DNA of 64,000 bases from Ochrobactrum sp. CGA5 (lineage in GTDB: Bacteria > Pseudomonadota > Alphaproteobacteria > Rhizobiales > Rhizobiaceae), in contig NZ_VCIG01000042.1 of NCBI RefSeq assembly GCF_006345815.1, positions 124,001-188,000 on the forward strand, written 5' to 3'. This document shows positions 35,114-44,083 of the stretch, piece after piece. The position numbers and the translations under genes were made by a program. The notes under the pieces were generated by a model. The model searched no databases. It saw nothing but the letters and a program-made list of their open reading frames with translations, and had not been told where the DNA came from. Every line of letters begins with the position of its first letter. The first letter of the stretch is position 1.

Positions 35114-35176
35114 CCGCGCTCGAAATGCGGCATGGGAGTAACTCCACCGTGGGTTCGAATCCCATCCTCTCCGCCA
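35114..35176 (+). other. 3' fragment of tRNA-Ser(CGA), attachment-site scar
   Basis: Reads as the anticodon arm (CCGCG, loop CTCGAAA with anticodon CGA, TGCGG), long variable arm, T-arm (GTGGGTTCGAATCCCAT) and acceptor 3' strand CCTCTCC-G-CCA. The 5' acceptor and D-arm are absent. Such 3' halves are left by integrases that recombine in the anticodon region. The gene is not functional here. Confidence 0.75.
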
Positions 35177-35218
35177 TATGCTTCTTTAAGTTTCTGATTT
35201 TAAGTGTTTTCTTGCTGG

Positions 35219-35332
35219 TCATCTTCTTGGCCCATCATTCAGCCCATACTGTTCAATTGGATCTTCTCGGTGTAATTTTTTCACGTCAGCGTGTTTCGCC
35301 ATGAGAATATTCTGATACGCATAAAAGCACAT
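35219..35332 (-). other. Doubtful 37-residue reading frame next to tRNA scar
   Basis: An ATG-started frame ends KKLHREDPIEQYGLNDGPRR. It is protein-like in composition and could be a C-terminal remnant of a lost gene, for example an integrase. There is no clear ribosome site. Confidence 0.25.
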
Positions 35333-35395
35333 CCGGTGAAATAGTCCTTAATAGTGCAACATATTTGGGCCTAACTGGACCACCCAAACAGCGCT

Positions 35396-35671
35396 CTATT
35401 TTCGCCCGCGCTGGCGCTCAACGCAGGTCTTCGCATCCTTTCCCGGTGCGCATTCGTCTTCCTCTTTTTTCACGCGGTCCTGCTTCTGTGGCTCGGAATT
35501 TAGCGGAACGTGAACCGCATCTGGGTCAGACGGCGGCTGATTAGGAGACGATGGCGGATTGCCTGGCACCTCCGGTTCTTGCGTGCCTGACTGTGTCGGC
35601 ATACCTGATTCCTGTGCAACTGCTATATTCGGGGCGATCAGTAGTAGCGCAAATATGACTAAGTTTTTCAT
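35396..35671 (-). CDS. Small secreted Pro-rich protein
   Basis: This encodes 91 residues. The signal peptide is MKNLVIFALLLIAPNIAVAQ. The mature part is rich in Pro, Ser and Gln (PGNPPSSPNQPPSDPD), then charged, with two cysteines (CAPGKDAKTC) near the end that could form a disulfide. There is no known family. It follows the small membrane gene at 35740 on the same strand and probably shares its stress-type promoter. Confidence 0.6.
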   Translation of the reverse strand: MKNLVIFALLLIAPNIAVAQESGMPTQSGTQEPEVPGNPPSSPNQPPSDPDAVHVPLNSEPQKQDRVKKEEDECAPGKDAKTCVERQRGRK

Positions 35672-35739
35672 TTTCCTACTCCGAGTTTAAATCATGGAAC
35701 TGCCTTACATCTTCACTCCGCATCTTACGAAAGAAGGGC

Positions 35740-35868
35740 CTATTGAACCTCAGAAGAGCCTTGTTCGCCGCTGTTCTGAGGAGACACCCCATAATAATAA
35801 GGTGTTGCGAAGATAAATCCCAAGATTACAGCAACGGCTAAAATTAAGAACAATATCGACTTACGCAT
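35740..35868 (-). CDS. Small single-helix membrane protein
   Basis: A 42-residue frame, MRKSILFLILAVAVILGF, forms one membrane helix with a polar tail (PQNSGEQGSSEVQ). AGGAG lies 9 bases before the ATG. A perfect consensus EcfG promoter candidate lies at 35895-35919. The secreted Pro-rich gene follows. The size and layout recall the small membrane gene ahead of ku-ligD. Confidence 0.6.
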   Translation of the reverse strand: MRKSILFLILAVAVILGFIFATPYYYGVSPQNSGEQGSSEVQ

Positions 35869-35894
35869 TCATTTCTCCTGTCCAAGACAGACTA

Positions 35895-35919
35895 AACGAA
35901 CCGCCACCATTCGGGTTCC
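35895..35919 (-). promoter_or_regulatory. Candidate EcfG-type promoter, consensus match
   Basis: On the minus strand GGAAC (35919-35915), 16 bases, CGTT (35898-35895). It is directly upstream of the small membrane gene. Confidence 0.6.
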
Positions 35920-35982
35920 GTCCTATCGACAAACATCTGAAGCGCACTATTTGCCGAAAGCGAAAATAGTCAGGGGATCAGG

Positions 35983-36792
35983 ATGTCCAGTTCGGAAGAG
36001 ACGGAGCCGACGGCAGACGGGCTGAAGGAAAGACTTCCATCGAAGTCAGCCGCCATCCACGAGCTAATCCGACGTGATGGTGAGAAGGAAATCAACCGAG
36101 ATGCAATGGCGCTTTTCTGGTCAGCCATTGCAGGCGGAATTTCTATGAGCACATCCATGATCGCTCGGGGAATTTTGGAGACTTACCTTCCAGACAGCGA
36201 TCTTTTCTTCCTTGTGAGCTCCGCAGGATACACGGTCGGGTTCATCATCGTCATCATCGCCAATCAGCAGCTATTCACGGAGAATACGATCACTCCTGTC
36301 TTGCCTTTTATGACAGAGCCGACGCTGTCTCATTTCGTGAAAATGATCAGGTTGTGGACCATTGTTCTCTTCGGGAACTTGATTGGCGGTGCAATTGCAG
36401 CCTTCGTTATGGTTAGTATGCCGATTTTCTCGGACGAAGTGACCAATACGTTTGTTGACATGGGTAAGCACCTTATAGCCAACGGCAGCAATGAACTATT
36501 CAGTAAGGGAATAATGTCAGGCTGGCTTATTGCTACGTTGGTCTGGATGCTTCACAGTACAAAGCAGGGGCACCTAGCATTAATCTTTCTCATCACATAC
36601 CTCATAGCTATCGGCGATTTAACACACATCGTAGTGGGTTCAATTGAGGTGCTATTTTTACTTATGATTGGAGAAGTCACCCCGTTTGATAGCATCTTTA
36701 AATTCGGGCTCCCAACTTTGTTCGGGAACGTCGTTGGAGGAACTTTCATCTTCGGATTAATTTCGCACGCACAGGTGCGTGCCGACGAATAG
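35983..36792 (+). CDS. Formate/nitrite transporter (FNT) family protein
   Basis: This encodes 269 residues with six hydrophobic helices from about residue 42. The FNT pattern is present in FWSAIAGGISMSTSMIARG, NQQLFTENTITPVL, FGNLIGGAIAAF, and GLPTLFGNVVGGTFIFGLISHAQ. The polar 40-residue N-terminal extension and sequence resemble the YfdC subgroup, whose substrate is unknown, rather than FocA or NirC. It is in the inner membrane. It stands alone, divergent from the small stress genes. Confidence 0.85.
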   Translation: MSSSEETEPTADGLKERLPSKSAAIHELIRRDGEKEINRDAMALFWSAIAGGISMSTSMIARGILETYLPDSDLFFLVSSAGYTVGFIIVIIANQQLFTENTITPVLPFMTEPTLSHFVKMIRLWTIVLFGNLIGGAIAAFVMVSMPIFSDEVTNTFVDMGKHLIANGSNELFSKGIMSGWLIATLVWMLHSTKQGHLALIFLITYLIAIGDLTHIVVGSIEVLFLLMIGEVTPFDSIFKFGLPTLFGNVVGGTFIFGLISHAQVRADE

Positions 36793-37561
36793 TCAGGCGG
36801 TTCAGTCATTCTGCGCAGCAAGCAGCGCCTTTGTTTTCGGTGAAAGGTGCGCTCAAGCAATCCATAGACATTCTTCAAATTCAGTTCTGGGAATTCCAGG
36901 CGGAAGCGAATGGGCAGATAGCCATTCTAGCGCGTTTGATAATCACCACAATTAATTTGCTACGCCGACCTCATTGAGCGTCGGCGATGACAATTCAGGC
37001 CCCTCCACATCAAGGCGTCATCAGACCAGGGCTCTTGCTCTACGAAATGCAGCAGAGATTGATGCTTGGCAGAAACCAGCCCCGGCGATGTTACCGCCGC
37101 CAGCGGCTCTACGCTTTCGCGCGCCACTGGGATCATCAACCCAGTACAATAATCCTGAAGGGTTCAGCCCTATCAACATACCCGATTACTTCGATCAGCG
37201 CCTCCAAAAGCGCCTCGAACACACTTTCTTGTCTATTGTAAGTCTTATCCATGTCGACCATCTACGCACGTGGTACATACCGTAGCTGACGTGACGACGT
37301 GACGTCCTCTTGCTGCAAGCGATAGGCACACAACGGATGCCGCGGTCAGTTGTCGCGCACGTAAGCGTTGCCCGCGGGATGTCTCGTAGAGTTTGCGGTA
37401 GACTACGGCTTCCGTGCTACGGCTGTTTGGTCTGGACGTGCTTGCCTTCGCACTGTTGATCAAGAGTCAATTGCTCTTTAATTCGTTGCAAGTATCGGGA
37501 TCAAACCTTGGCCCCCAGTCAAGTGCGCCACCGGGCGGTCAGCACCAAGAAATCTTCGTTT
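36793..37561. other. Intergenic region, decayed
   Basis: About 770 bases without a convincing gene. Overlapping open frames at 36974-37285 and 36987-37241 lack ribosome sites and protein-like character. A short tandem duplication GACGTGAC lies near 37286-37305. The region probably contains remnants left by insertions. Confidence 0.4.
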
Positions 37562-37586
37562 GGAACAGTTATAGTTTCGATGCGTT
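37562..37586 (+). promoter_or_regulatory. Candidate EcfG-type promoter, consensus match
   Basis: GGAAC at 37562-37566, 16 bases, CGTT at 37583-37586. It lies about 30 bases before the Cys-rich gene start. Confidence 0.6.
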
Positions 37587-37617
37587 CCTTAGGAAGGAAC
37601 AGTAGGGAGGAGGAACG

Positions 37618-37944
37618 ATGAACAATAACGAGATGAAAGCCTGCATTGATGCATGTTTAGCTTGTTATCAGACATGCATCGGAATGGCGTCCACACACTG
37701 CCTCGAAGAAGGTGGGGAACATGTCGAACCCACACACTTTCGAACCATGCTTACTTGCGCCGAAATATGCAGGAGCTGTGCCCATATCATGCTCTTGCGG
37801 ACGCCTTTGCACCAAGCGGTATGTCGAGCCTGTGCTGAAATATGCGAGGCCTGCTCCAAGAGCTGCGAGGCACTCGACGGGATGGACGAATGTGTCGCCG
37901 CTTGTGATCTATGTGCCGCGACTTGCCGGGAAATGGCCGCTTAA
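37618..37944 (+). CDS. Four-helix-bundle copper-binding protein (Csp-like, DUF326)
   Basis: This encodes 108 residues with 15 cysteines at helical spacings: ACIDACLACYQTCIGMA, TCAEICRSCAHIM, AVCRACAEICEACSKSCEAL, ECVAACDLCAATC. This matches the copper storage protein family, which binds many Cu(I) ions inside a four-helix bundle. No signal peptide is seen, so it is cytoplasmic. GGGAGGAGG lies 6 bases before the ATG and a consensus EcfG promoter lies just upstream. Metal buffering under stress is the likely role. Confidence 0.85.
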   Translation: MNNNEMKACIDACLACYQTCIGMASTHCLEEGGEHVEPTHFRTMLTCAEICRSCAHIMLLRTPLHQAVCRACAEICEACSKSCEALDGMDECVAACDLCAATCREMAA

Positions 37945-38024
37945 TGGCCAGGCATAATATGCAAAAACTCGAACAATTCCTTACTGTTCGCCGTTTCGGT
38001 CCGATAATTTAAAAGGAGAATCTT

Positions 38025-38316
38025 ATGGCATGGCACCCCGAAAGCATGCTTTCCGAACAGATCTACGCACGCGCAGAGAGGACAGCAGCCTATCTTTCCG
38101 CCTGTCAGATCATCTCAGCAATTTATCCAGCGCGACTGATGACGCGCTCGCATCAACGAAAGACGCTGTAAATGTTCTCGCCGAAGATGCACGTGAACGT
38201 GGCCAACATGTCGTACAATACGCACGAGAAGTCCCAGGCACCGCTCCGCGTGGGTTTCTGTTGGTCTGGTGGCCTTAATGGCCTACATGCTCATGAAGGG
38301 CAGACGCAGCCGTTGA
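38025..38316 (+). pseudogene. Frameshifted small membrane-anchored protein
   Basis: AAAGGAG precedes an ATG at 38025 (MAWHPESMLSEQIYARAERTAAYLS). The protein-like text then moves to a second frame (DHLSNLSSATDDALASTKDAVNVLAEDARERGQHVVQYAREVPGT). It then moves to a third frame (VGLVALMAYMLMKGRRSR, stop at 38314-38316). The pieces form a plausible membrane-anchored helical protein resembling ElaB/DUF883-type layouts. At least two indels break it. Confidence 0.55.
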
Positions 38317-38756
38317 CGGTACAATCGGCGGGCAGCCTACCGCAATAGGCCTAACCGCCGAAACAGCAGCCGGAGGAGAAACCGCGCTAGGGAAGTTACT
38401 CCGGTCGTGAACGAGGCATAGAACGCCCAGTAAAAAGGCCTGCGCACGGCGTTCCAATTAGTATATGCCTTATTCACCCCGGTGGTGACTTGAATGCGCG
38501 TTACCGACAATCAGGCTGTTTCTTATTGTTTGTCAAATATGTCCCCATAAAGCCTTCAAGAACAGTCAGGACACGACAAACAAGGGCCTTTTTCTGAAAT
38601 CTCGGCGGCCCGGCTAGAATGCCCATCTTGCTCGCCAATTCCACCTAACGTCTGCCCAAGGGAGCAGCATCTTCAACCCGGTCTAGCAGCGCGCCCAAGG
38701 CCGAACTAATGCCTGCTAGAACAGGTATACCCGCTGGCCAGTTGTCATAAATTAGG
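38317..38756. other. Intergenic region, no gene seen
   Basis: About 440 bases between the frameshifted gene and the integrase 3' end. No supported reading frame, RNA or repeat was found. Confidence 0.4.
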
Positions 38757-40019
38757 CTATTTCGCGTCGTTAGACGTCACGTTCAACAGCCCTTTGATAT
38801 GCTCGCTGACGTCCTCCGCAGCCGCAAGCAACGCGCTGTCCGGACGATGTATATAGCGAGAAGTAACGCCTCTTCCCTTGTGCCCTAACAGTCCAGCTAT
38901 TGTGCCATCAGAATACCCACACCCCGAAGCAAAAGACGCATACGTATGCCGGAGAGTATGGCAAGTGACATTATCCAATTCCGCTGTTTGAAATATTCGG
39001 GCAGCCTCACGTTTCGTTCCTTGATACGGGCCGTCTCCCCTTGCTCCAGGGAATACCCAGTCTGAACCAGACAGTTTATCGATGTTCGATAAGATTTTCG
39101 TTGCTGCGCTACCAATTGCTCTGAGACTTTGCCCCGTCTTCGTGTCCCCGAGACGCAAACATCGCTGAGATAAATCGACTTCAGACCATCTCAAAGAAGC
39201 AATTTCGTTTAGTCTGCATCCCGTCAACACAAGTAGATGAACGACTGTCAGAGCATAACGCTGAATTGCTTTTTCATTACAATCGCGTCCGGCAGATAGC
39301 ACCTTTCCCAGTTGTTTCAGTTCTACTTCTGATAGGAATCTTTGCCGTGGCTGTCCTCGGTATCTGCGAACTCTGTGAACAGGATTGTCGCGGATCAAGC
39401 CTTCATCGACTGCCCATGTCATAATCCCTGACAGCAAATCCGCGACGCGAGCAGCAGAACCTGCACCCCCAGTTACAATTGCTCTGCCGCGGGTCCCAGT
39501 TTTGATACTCGTAGCTGTTTTTCCCACCGTGATATCGTGGATCAGACGCTTGACAACTTTAGAATCCACCTCGATCACATGCTTCTTTCCGATAAGTGGC
39601 TTAATGTGTCGCTCAATGCGACCCACATCAATCTGAAGCGTCGACTCCTTCTTAGGTCGGTGAAAGCGAGTTAAAATGGCACCTGCACGGGCAGCTTTCA
39701 TATAATCGTCGCAGAGTTCCGCGACAGTCAACGGACCTTCAGCAGATCGTTGTTCGTCTCTCGCGGCCGCCGGGTCGCCACCTGATGCTACCAAGCCTAG
39801 AAGGCGTTTTGCCTCGAGACGAGCTGTTTCAACGGTCCATGGTGATCCATACTTTCCAATAGACATCCATCGCGAACGCCCTCGAACGCTATACTTGAGA
39901 ATAAACACTCGAGCGACGCGCTGCCGCCTCACCCCAAAACCTGCCACGCTACCCCTGCCGTCATCCCACAAAATTGTGTCGGGTGTCAGGCCGTCTACGT
40001 CGTTTTTCGTAATTGGCAT
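38757..40019 (-). CDS. P4-type tyrosine integrase
   Basis: This encodes 420 residues. An N-terminal arm-binding DUF4102 domain is present (FGVRRQRVARVFILKYSVRGRSRWMSIGKYG, with ARLEAKRLLGLVASGGDPA). The catalytic domain shows GCRLNEIASLRWSEV (Arg), HTLRHTYAS, LLGHKG and TSRYIH (Tyr). The ATG at 40019 fits the family start. It lies about 145 bases from the 3' half of tRNA-Val(GAC) at 40165-40211, the classic position of an island integrase next to its attachment site. Confidence 0.92.
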   Translation of the reverse strand: MPITKNDVDGLTPDTILWDDGRGSVAGFGVRRQRVARVFILKYSVRGRSRWMSIGKYGSPWTVETARLEAKRLLGLVASGGDPAAARDEQRSAEGPLTVAELCDDYMKAARAGAILTRFHRPKKESTLQIDVGRIERHIKPLIGKKHVIEVDSKVVKRLIHDITVGKTATSIKTGTRGRAIVTGGAGSAARVADLLSGIMTWAVDEGLIRDNPVHRVRRYRGQPRQRFLSEVELKQLGKVLSAGRDCNEKAIQRYALTVVHLLVLTGCRLNEIASLRWSEVDLSQRCLRLGDTKTGQSLRAIGSAATKILSNIDKLSGSDWVFPGARGDGPYQGTKREAARIFQTAELDNVTCHTLRHTYASFASGCGYSDGTIAGLLGHKGRGVTSRYIHRPDSALLAAAEDVSEHIKGLLNVTSNDAK

Positions 40020-40164
40020 ATCAAATCCTAGCAACAGATTAGCAACTTTCAGCACATGATTTGAACAGAATATTCGGGAAGATCAAGGATGCGCATAAAA
40101 TTTTTATTCATTAAATACAGTAAGTTAGTGAAATTCCGGGAAGTATCGGGAAATAGCAAGCCGC

Positions 40165-40211
40165 CGTTGACATCGTAGGGGTCACAGGTTCAATCCCTGT
40201 CACGCCCACCA
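40165..40211 (+). other. 3' half of tRNA-Val(GAC), attachment site
   Basis: From the anticodon loop (TTGACAT, anticodon GAC) through CGTAG, the T-arm (ACAGGTTCAATCCCTGT) and acceptor strand CACGCCC-A-CCA. The 5' stem of the anticodon arm does not pair beyond two bases, so homology starts at the loop, where P4-type integrases cross over. No intact copy is in the window. Confidence 0.75.
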
Positions 40212-40601
40212 TTCGTTCTCATTGAAATTATTGCGATATTCGAGTTAAGATGACAGCAAGCATCTGTTGAGCGATGGTGCGCACTTGCGCTGCGCTGGTT
40301 GGCTTCCTCAGCCTGGCACCGACGTTGCACCGGTTGCGATACGACATTACTTCGCCCAGGAATCCGTTCGCCTTTTAGCGCCACAACGTTGTGGCATCTT
40401 TCTTCCTGCGCCGTTAAGCCAAGGCAATCTGCCAACTGACAGACTCGGCATTCTTGAATAGATTGAGGCGCTTTCAACGCAAGAAATCACGGACAAGTTT
40501 GCGGTTATGTCCAGTATGGCTTATAATTTGCCAGATTTAGCGTGTACCAACCACGCCCTTCTCTCGGTGAAGAACCCAGAGCGCTGAGCGATGCCAGCTG
40601 G
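40212..40601. other. Intergenic region after the tRNA-Val scar
   Basis: No gene is seen. A perfect 16-bp palindrome GCCACAACGTTGTGGC lies at 40380-40395. Confidence 0.4.
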
Positions 40602-42932
40602 TTATGCTTTCAGCATGATTGTACGTATGGTTGCAGCCTCCACAGCCTTTTGGGAATAGACCAGCGGACAATGGAAGCCATTATGCCAGCGGGCAAGAAG
40701 ATCCTTATAATGGGGTGAACTCGGCACGCCGGACTGTCCGGGATTGTTGACAAACAGGCTGTTGTCCCATTCCCCCACATCGATCACCATCCGTACCGAT
40801 GGTCCAGCCAAAACCGAAAAATCGGCGAGCCGGTAATTGGCGTAATTGAGGGTGGAGCTGCTGCCGCCCAACTCCAAAGTCTCGGGCGACCAAGCCTCAT
40901 CCGTCAGGGATTGCAAGGGGTGAGAAAGCTTAAGTTGATGAACACGGCCCCACGACCATTCCTCCGGTTTCTCTCCCATCAATGACGTGCATTCTGCCCA
41001 GGCATCATCAAGACTTTGCGCAATATCTTTATTGGCTTCGCGGTTAGGCGCCGCCTCTTCCAGCCATTCCACGATACTTGGAGGATCGAACGGCGCAAGC
41101 ATCGGAATGACGTAGGGCTCTGCACCTTCTCTACGCGCGACAAACGGGCCGAGATGCTTGCTGAACCAGACCTCGAATAGAGCGGCGGGCGCTGAGCTTG
41201 CCGCCAGATCGCCATCCCAGTTCCGAAGCAATCGCCACGCTGGTGTCTTGCCGGTCAAGCCCATCGATTTCAAGCAGTTCAGTGCGCGTGCGGCAATTGG
41301 CGAAAATGTCGAACATTGCAATTGCACGCAATCCTCAAGAGAAATCAGCGTATCACGCGACAGTTCCCGATGCAGCGTGTCATGCCTGCTGCTATCGAGC
41401 CATTCAAAACCAATGGCCGGGCTGGTAGAAGCCCAGTCATTCGGTAGGTTCATCGCATTGGCTGTAGCGATGAAACCACGCGCTGGATTGACCTCAGTCG
41501 GCCCTGCTTGCGGTGCAAGATAGCCGTTCCATTCATAGCGTCCATCACCTGGCACAGGTAACAAGCCATCCCAATTCTCACGAAGAGGCGTCGCACCCGA
41601 GGGTTTCCATGCAATCTTGTTGGTCCTATCCGCGTAAATATGATTGACGGATGGACAACCCCAGCCATTCAACGCTTCGGCGTATTCCTCATAACTCTTC
41701 GCCTTCACAACGGAGAGGCTGGCCATATAAGGCGCCATACCTGCATCCATCCAGACGGTTCGCAAACCAAAAGCCCGATTATTCTTAGCGTCGCGATAAA
41801 TGACGGGGCCATGACGGGTAAACTCGAGCGTCACCGACTGGTCTGGATAGCCTTTCACTGGAATGGTTTCCGTGATGGTCGCGACTTTTTCCCAACCATC
41901 CTGATAGGCATATTGTTCAGGATCATCTTCACGGGTCCGATAGACATAGATGTCTTCCTGATCCGCGCCGAAAATAGTAAGCCCAAAAGCAGCAACCCCG
42001 TTATGGCCCATCGATATACCCGGCACCATCGGTTCACCGGCGCCAATCACATCAAGGCCAGGCATCGATAGATGCACCACGTAACGGATAGATGGCAGGA
42101 CATGTGTCCGATGCGGGTCAAGCGCCAGTATCGGGCGTCCTGTGCTAGTCTTCTCAGCTGAGATCGCCCAATTGTTTGAGCCTTCTTCGAAGGAAGCCCT
42201 GACAATCTCACCCGATGGCATAACGGTCGTCCAGAGAGCCGCCTCCTCAAGCGTGGCCGCAAGCCTGCTCCGGGAGAACGTTACCGGACTGACAGCAAGA
42301 TTGAAATCACGCAAAACACGATCCGTCATGATCGCCGGATCAAACCCATCGGCCGGCTTCGGCACGACACCATGAGACAACTGCTTGCGCAATCCATCAA
42401 GCCTTGCGCCAAGTTCGTTTCCTGCTGCGGCCATCACCTTTGATCGTACCAACTCGGAAGATGCATTGCGTGTCAGCGAGTGGGTTCGCACACGAACCAC
42501 GTCTTCTGCCTTCCATCGGTCTGGACGATGGCCCAGCAATCCAAATTCCGGCGGAAGTGGTATCGAACCCGCATCGCAGGCATCGATATAGGCATTGATC
42601 CCATTGGCGAATGCGAAGCAGATTTCTTCCGACTCCGAACCATAGGCTTTCCATTCGGGTGCCATATCACCGCGATAGAGAAATAGCCGCGCCGCCCTAT
42701 CCTGTTCGAGATAGCCAGCACCGAAATCGCGCGCCAGCAAGCCGAGACCGCGCTTGCGCGCAATATCGATCTGCCAGAGACGATCACGTGCAGCATTCCA
42801 GCCTTGTGCAAAGAAGAGATCATGAGAATTGTTCGCCCGAATGTGGGCAACACCCCACTGGTCGACCCTGATCGTGACATCTTCCTTCAGCCCCGGAACC
42901 TCATGGGCTATAAGTCGCTTCTCATCGCGCAT
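40602..42932 (-). CDS. Penicillin-acylase-family (S45) N-terminal nucleophile hydrolase
   Basis: This encodes 776 residues. The family start (IRVDQWGVAHIRANNSHDLFFAQGW) is present. The autocatalytic site is G251-S252-N253-N254-W255; Ser252 would become the N-terminal nucleophile of the beta chain after self-cleavage. Later motifs include LDPHRTHVLPSIRYVVHLSMPGLDVIG and MGHNGVAAFGLTIFGADQED. No signal peptide is seen, so unlike periplasmic penicillin G acylase it is probably cytoplasmic. The substrate is an N-acyl amide (acyl-peptide, beta-lactam side chain or acyl-homoserine lactone). It is last in a seven-gene import and hydrolysis operon. Confidence 0.88.
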   Translation of the reverse strand: MRDEKRLIAHEVPGLKEDVTIRVDQWGVAHIRANNSHDLFFAQGWNAARDRLWQIDIARKRGLGLLARDFGAGYLEQDRAARLFLYRGDMAPEWKAYGSESEEICFAFANGINAYIDACDAGSIPLPPEFGLLGHRPDRWKAEDVVRVRTHSLTRNASSELVRSKVMAAAGNELGARLDGLRKQLSHGVVPKPADGFDPAIMTDRVLRDFNLAVSPVTFSRSRLAATLEEAALWTTVMPSGEIVRASFEEGSNNWAISAEKTSTGRPILALDPHRTHVLPSIRYVVHLSMPGLDVIGAGEPMVPGISMGHNGVAAFGLTIFGADQEDIYVYRTREDDPEQYAYQDGWEKVATITETIPVKGYPDQSVTLEFTRHGPVIYRDAKNNRAFGLRTVWMDAGMAPYMASLSVVKAKSYEEYAEALNGWGCPSVNHIYADRTNKIAWKPSGATPLRENWDGLLPVPGDGRYEWNGYLAPQAGPTEVNPARGFIATANAMNLPNDWASTSPAIGFEWLDSSRHDTLHRELSRDTLISLEDCVQLQCSTFSPIAARALNCLKSMGLTGKTPAWRLLRNWDGDLAASSAPAALFEVWFSKHLGPFVARREGAEPYVIPMLAPFDPPSIVEWLEEAAPNREANKDIAQSLDDAWAECTSLMGEKPEEWSWGRVHQLKLSHPLQSLTDEAWSPETLELGGSSSTLNYANYRLADFSVLAGPSVRMVIDVGEWDNSLFVNNPGQSGVPSSPHYKDLLARWHNGFHCPLVYSQKAVEAATIRTIMLKA

Positions 42933-42949
42933 GGCTGTGCCCGCTTTGT

Positions 42950-44083
42950 TTAGCTGAGCCGCAGAAACAGGCCCGCATGGAGACGCGCCCTTTCTATCAG
43001 GCTGTCTTCGAAGATATGCTCACCCAAGGTGTGAAGACCTTCCCCTCGAACGCCGATAGAATCGAGCGTTGGCACACCAAGTGCGCCTGTAAAATTGCCG
43101 TCAGAACCACCGCCTGAACTCTGGGCTGTCATCGTGAACCCAATCTCCTTCGCTATATCATTGGCGAAATTGAAGAGCTTCATATCCTGCGGTTGTCCGT
43201 GTTCCCAGACCGGGCGTGTGACGCCACGCGTGACGATGAATTCCACATCGTCTTTTACGCCAGCAAGCGCCATAATGCGAGAAACACCGTCTTCCAGATC
43301 CTGCTGGGTCTTCGCCATGCTGAGCGCTTCGGCCTTGCAGCTAGAAGAAACGCAATTGACCCATTGTCCGGCATGAATGACGCCAACCGAGAAAGTGCAG
43401 TCATCCGTCGTGAGAGCTTCGATCTCCAGGATCTTTTCCGCCATGCGGCGGATTGCAGAGCGTCCTTCCTTAAGCAGCCAGCCTGCATGGCTCGGACGTC
43501 CTACCGTTTCGAGATTATAGCGGGCAATCGCATAACGTCCCACGACGGCACCGCCGTCACGACGCGCCGGCTCGGGAACCAAAACATATTTGTTTTTGAG
43601 TGCTTCCTGTTCAATCAGATCGCGTGTGGAAGGCGTTCCCACCTCCTCGTCGGGCGTCAGCAGGAATGTCACCGGCAGCTTTGCCGCCAGTCCCGAACGG
43701 ACGATCTGGCGCATTGCCTCAAGAGCCACGAAATTGCCGCCCTTCATATCCTGAATGCCCGGACCGTAAATCTTGCCATCCTCGCGGCGATAGGGGTTCA
43801 CATCGATGACGCCGAGCGGATGGACAGTATCGAGATGGCCGGAAACCAGAATGCCTGGACTCCCCTGATCCGCATGTGGAAAACGGGCGCGCAACGATCC
43901 ACCAAAGCCCATACGTCCGGGAATGAATTCGACGCTCGCACCGGCAGCGGCAAAATCATAGGCGGCGGCGTCAACCATGCGATTCACGGCCGTTGCATCG
44001 AAGGTCGGGCTTTCTGTTTCGATCCATGGGCGCAGGCGGGCTATCATGTCATCGAGATCAAACGGCAATTCACGCGCACTCAT
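42950..44083 (-). CDS. M20-family peptidase, glutamate carboxypeptidase-like
   Basis: This encodes 377 residues of the M20 co-catalytic zinc peptidases. Visible are SGHLDTVHPLG (metal His and Asp), YGPGIQDMKGG (bridging Asp), TPDEEVGTPS (catalytic Glu pair), and a late GLHTLGEH (His ligand). It is closest in look to carboxypeptidase G2, which removes C-terminal Glu from folates and peptides. It is cytoplasmic. It overlaps the preceding HipO-like gene by 4 bases, so the two are coupled. Confidence 0.88.
   Translation of the reverse strand: MSARELPFDLDDMIARLRPWIETESPTFDATAVNRMVDAAAYDFAAAGASVEFIPGRMGFGGSLRARFPHADQGSPGILVSGHLDTVHPLGVIDVNPYRREDGKIYGPGIQDMKGGNFVALEAMRQIVRSGLAAKLPVTFLLTPDEEVGTPSTRDLIEQEALKNKYVLVPEPARRDGGAVVGRYAIARYNLETVGRPSHAGWLLKEGRSAIRRMAEKILEIEALTTDDCTFSVGVIHAGQWVNCVSSSCKAEALSMAKTQQDLEDGVSRIMALAGVKDDVEFIVTRGVTRPVWEHGQPQDMKLFNFANDIAKEIGFTMTAQSSGGGSDGNFTGALGVPTLDSIGVRGEGLHTLGEHIFEDSLIERARLHAGLFLRLS

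Noticed and set aside
36974-37285. Overlapping frames of 103 and 84 codons after the FNT gene
   Set aside because: Two frames compete over the same DNA, neither has a ribosome site or recognisable domain.
40380-40395. Perfect 16-bp palindrome as terminator
   Set aside because: It has no loop or T-run and no gene ends close by; noted only as a palindrome.
40190-40477. 95-codon minus-strand frame over the tRNA-Val scar
   Set aside because: It runs through tRNA sequence and shows no protein family.
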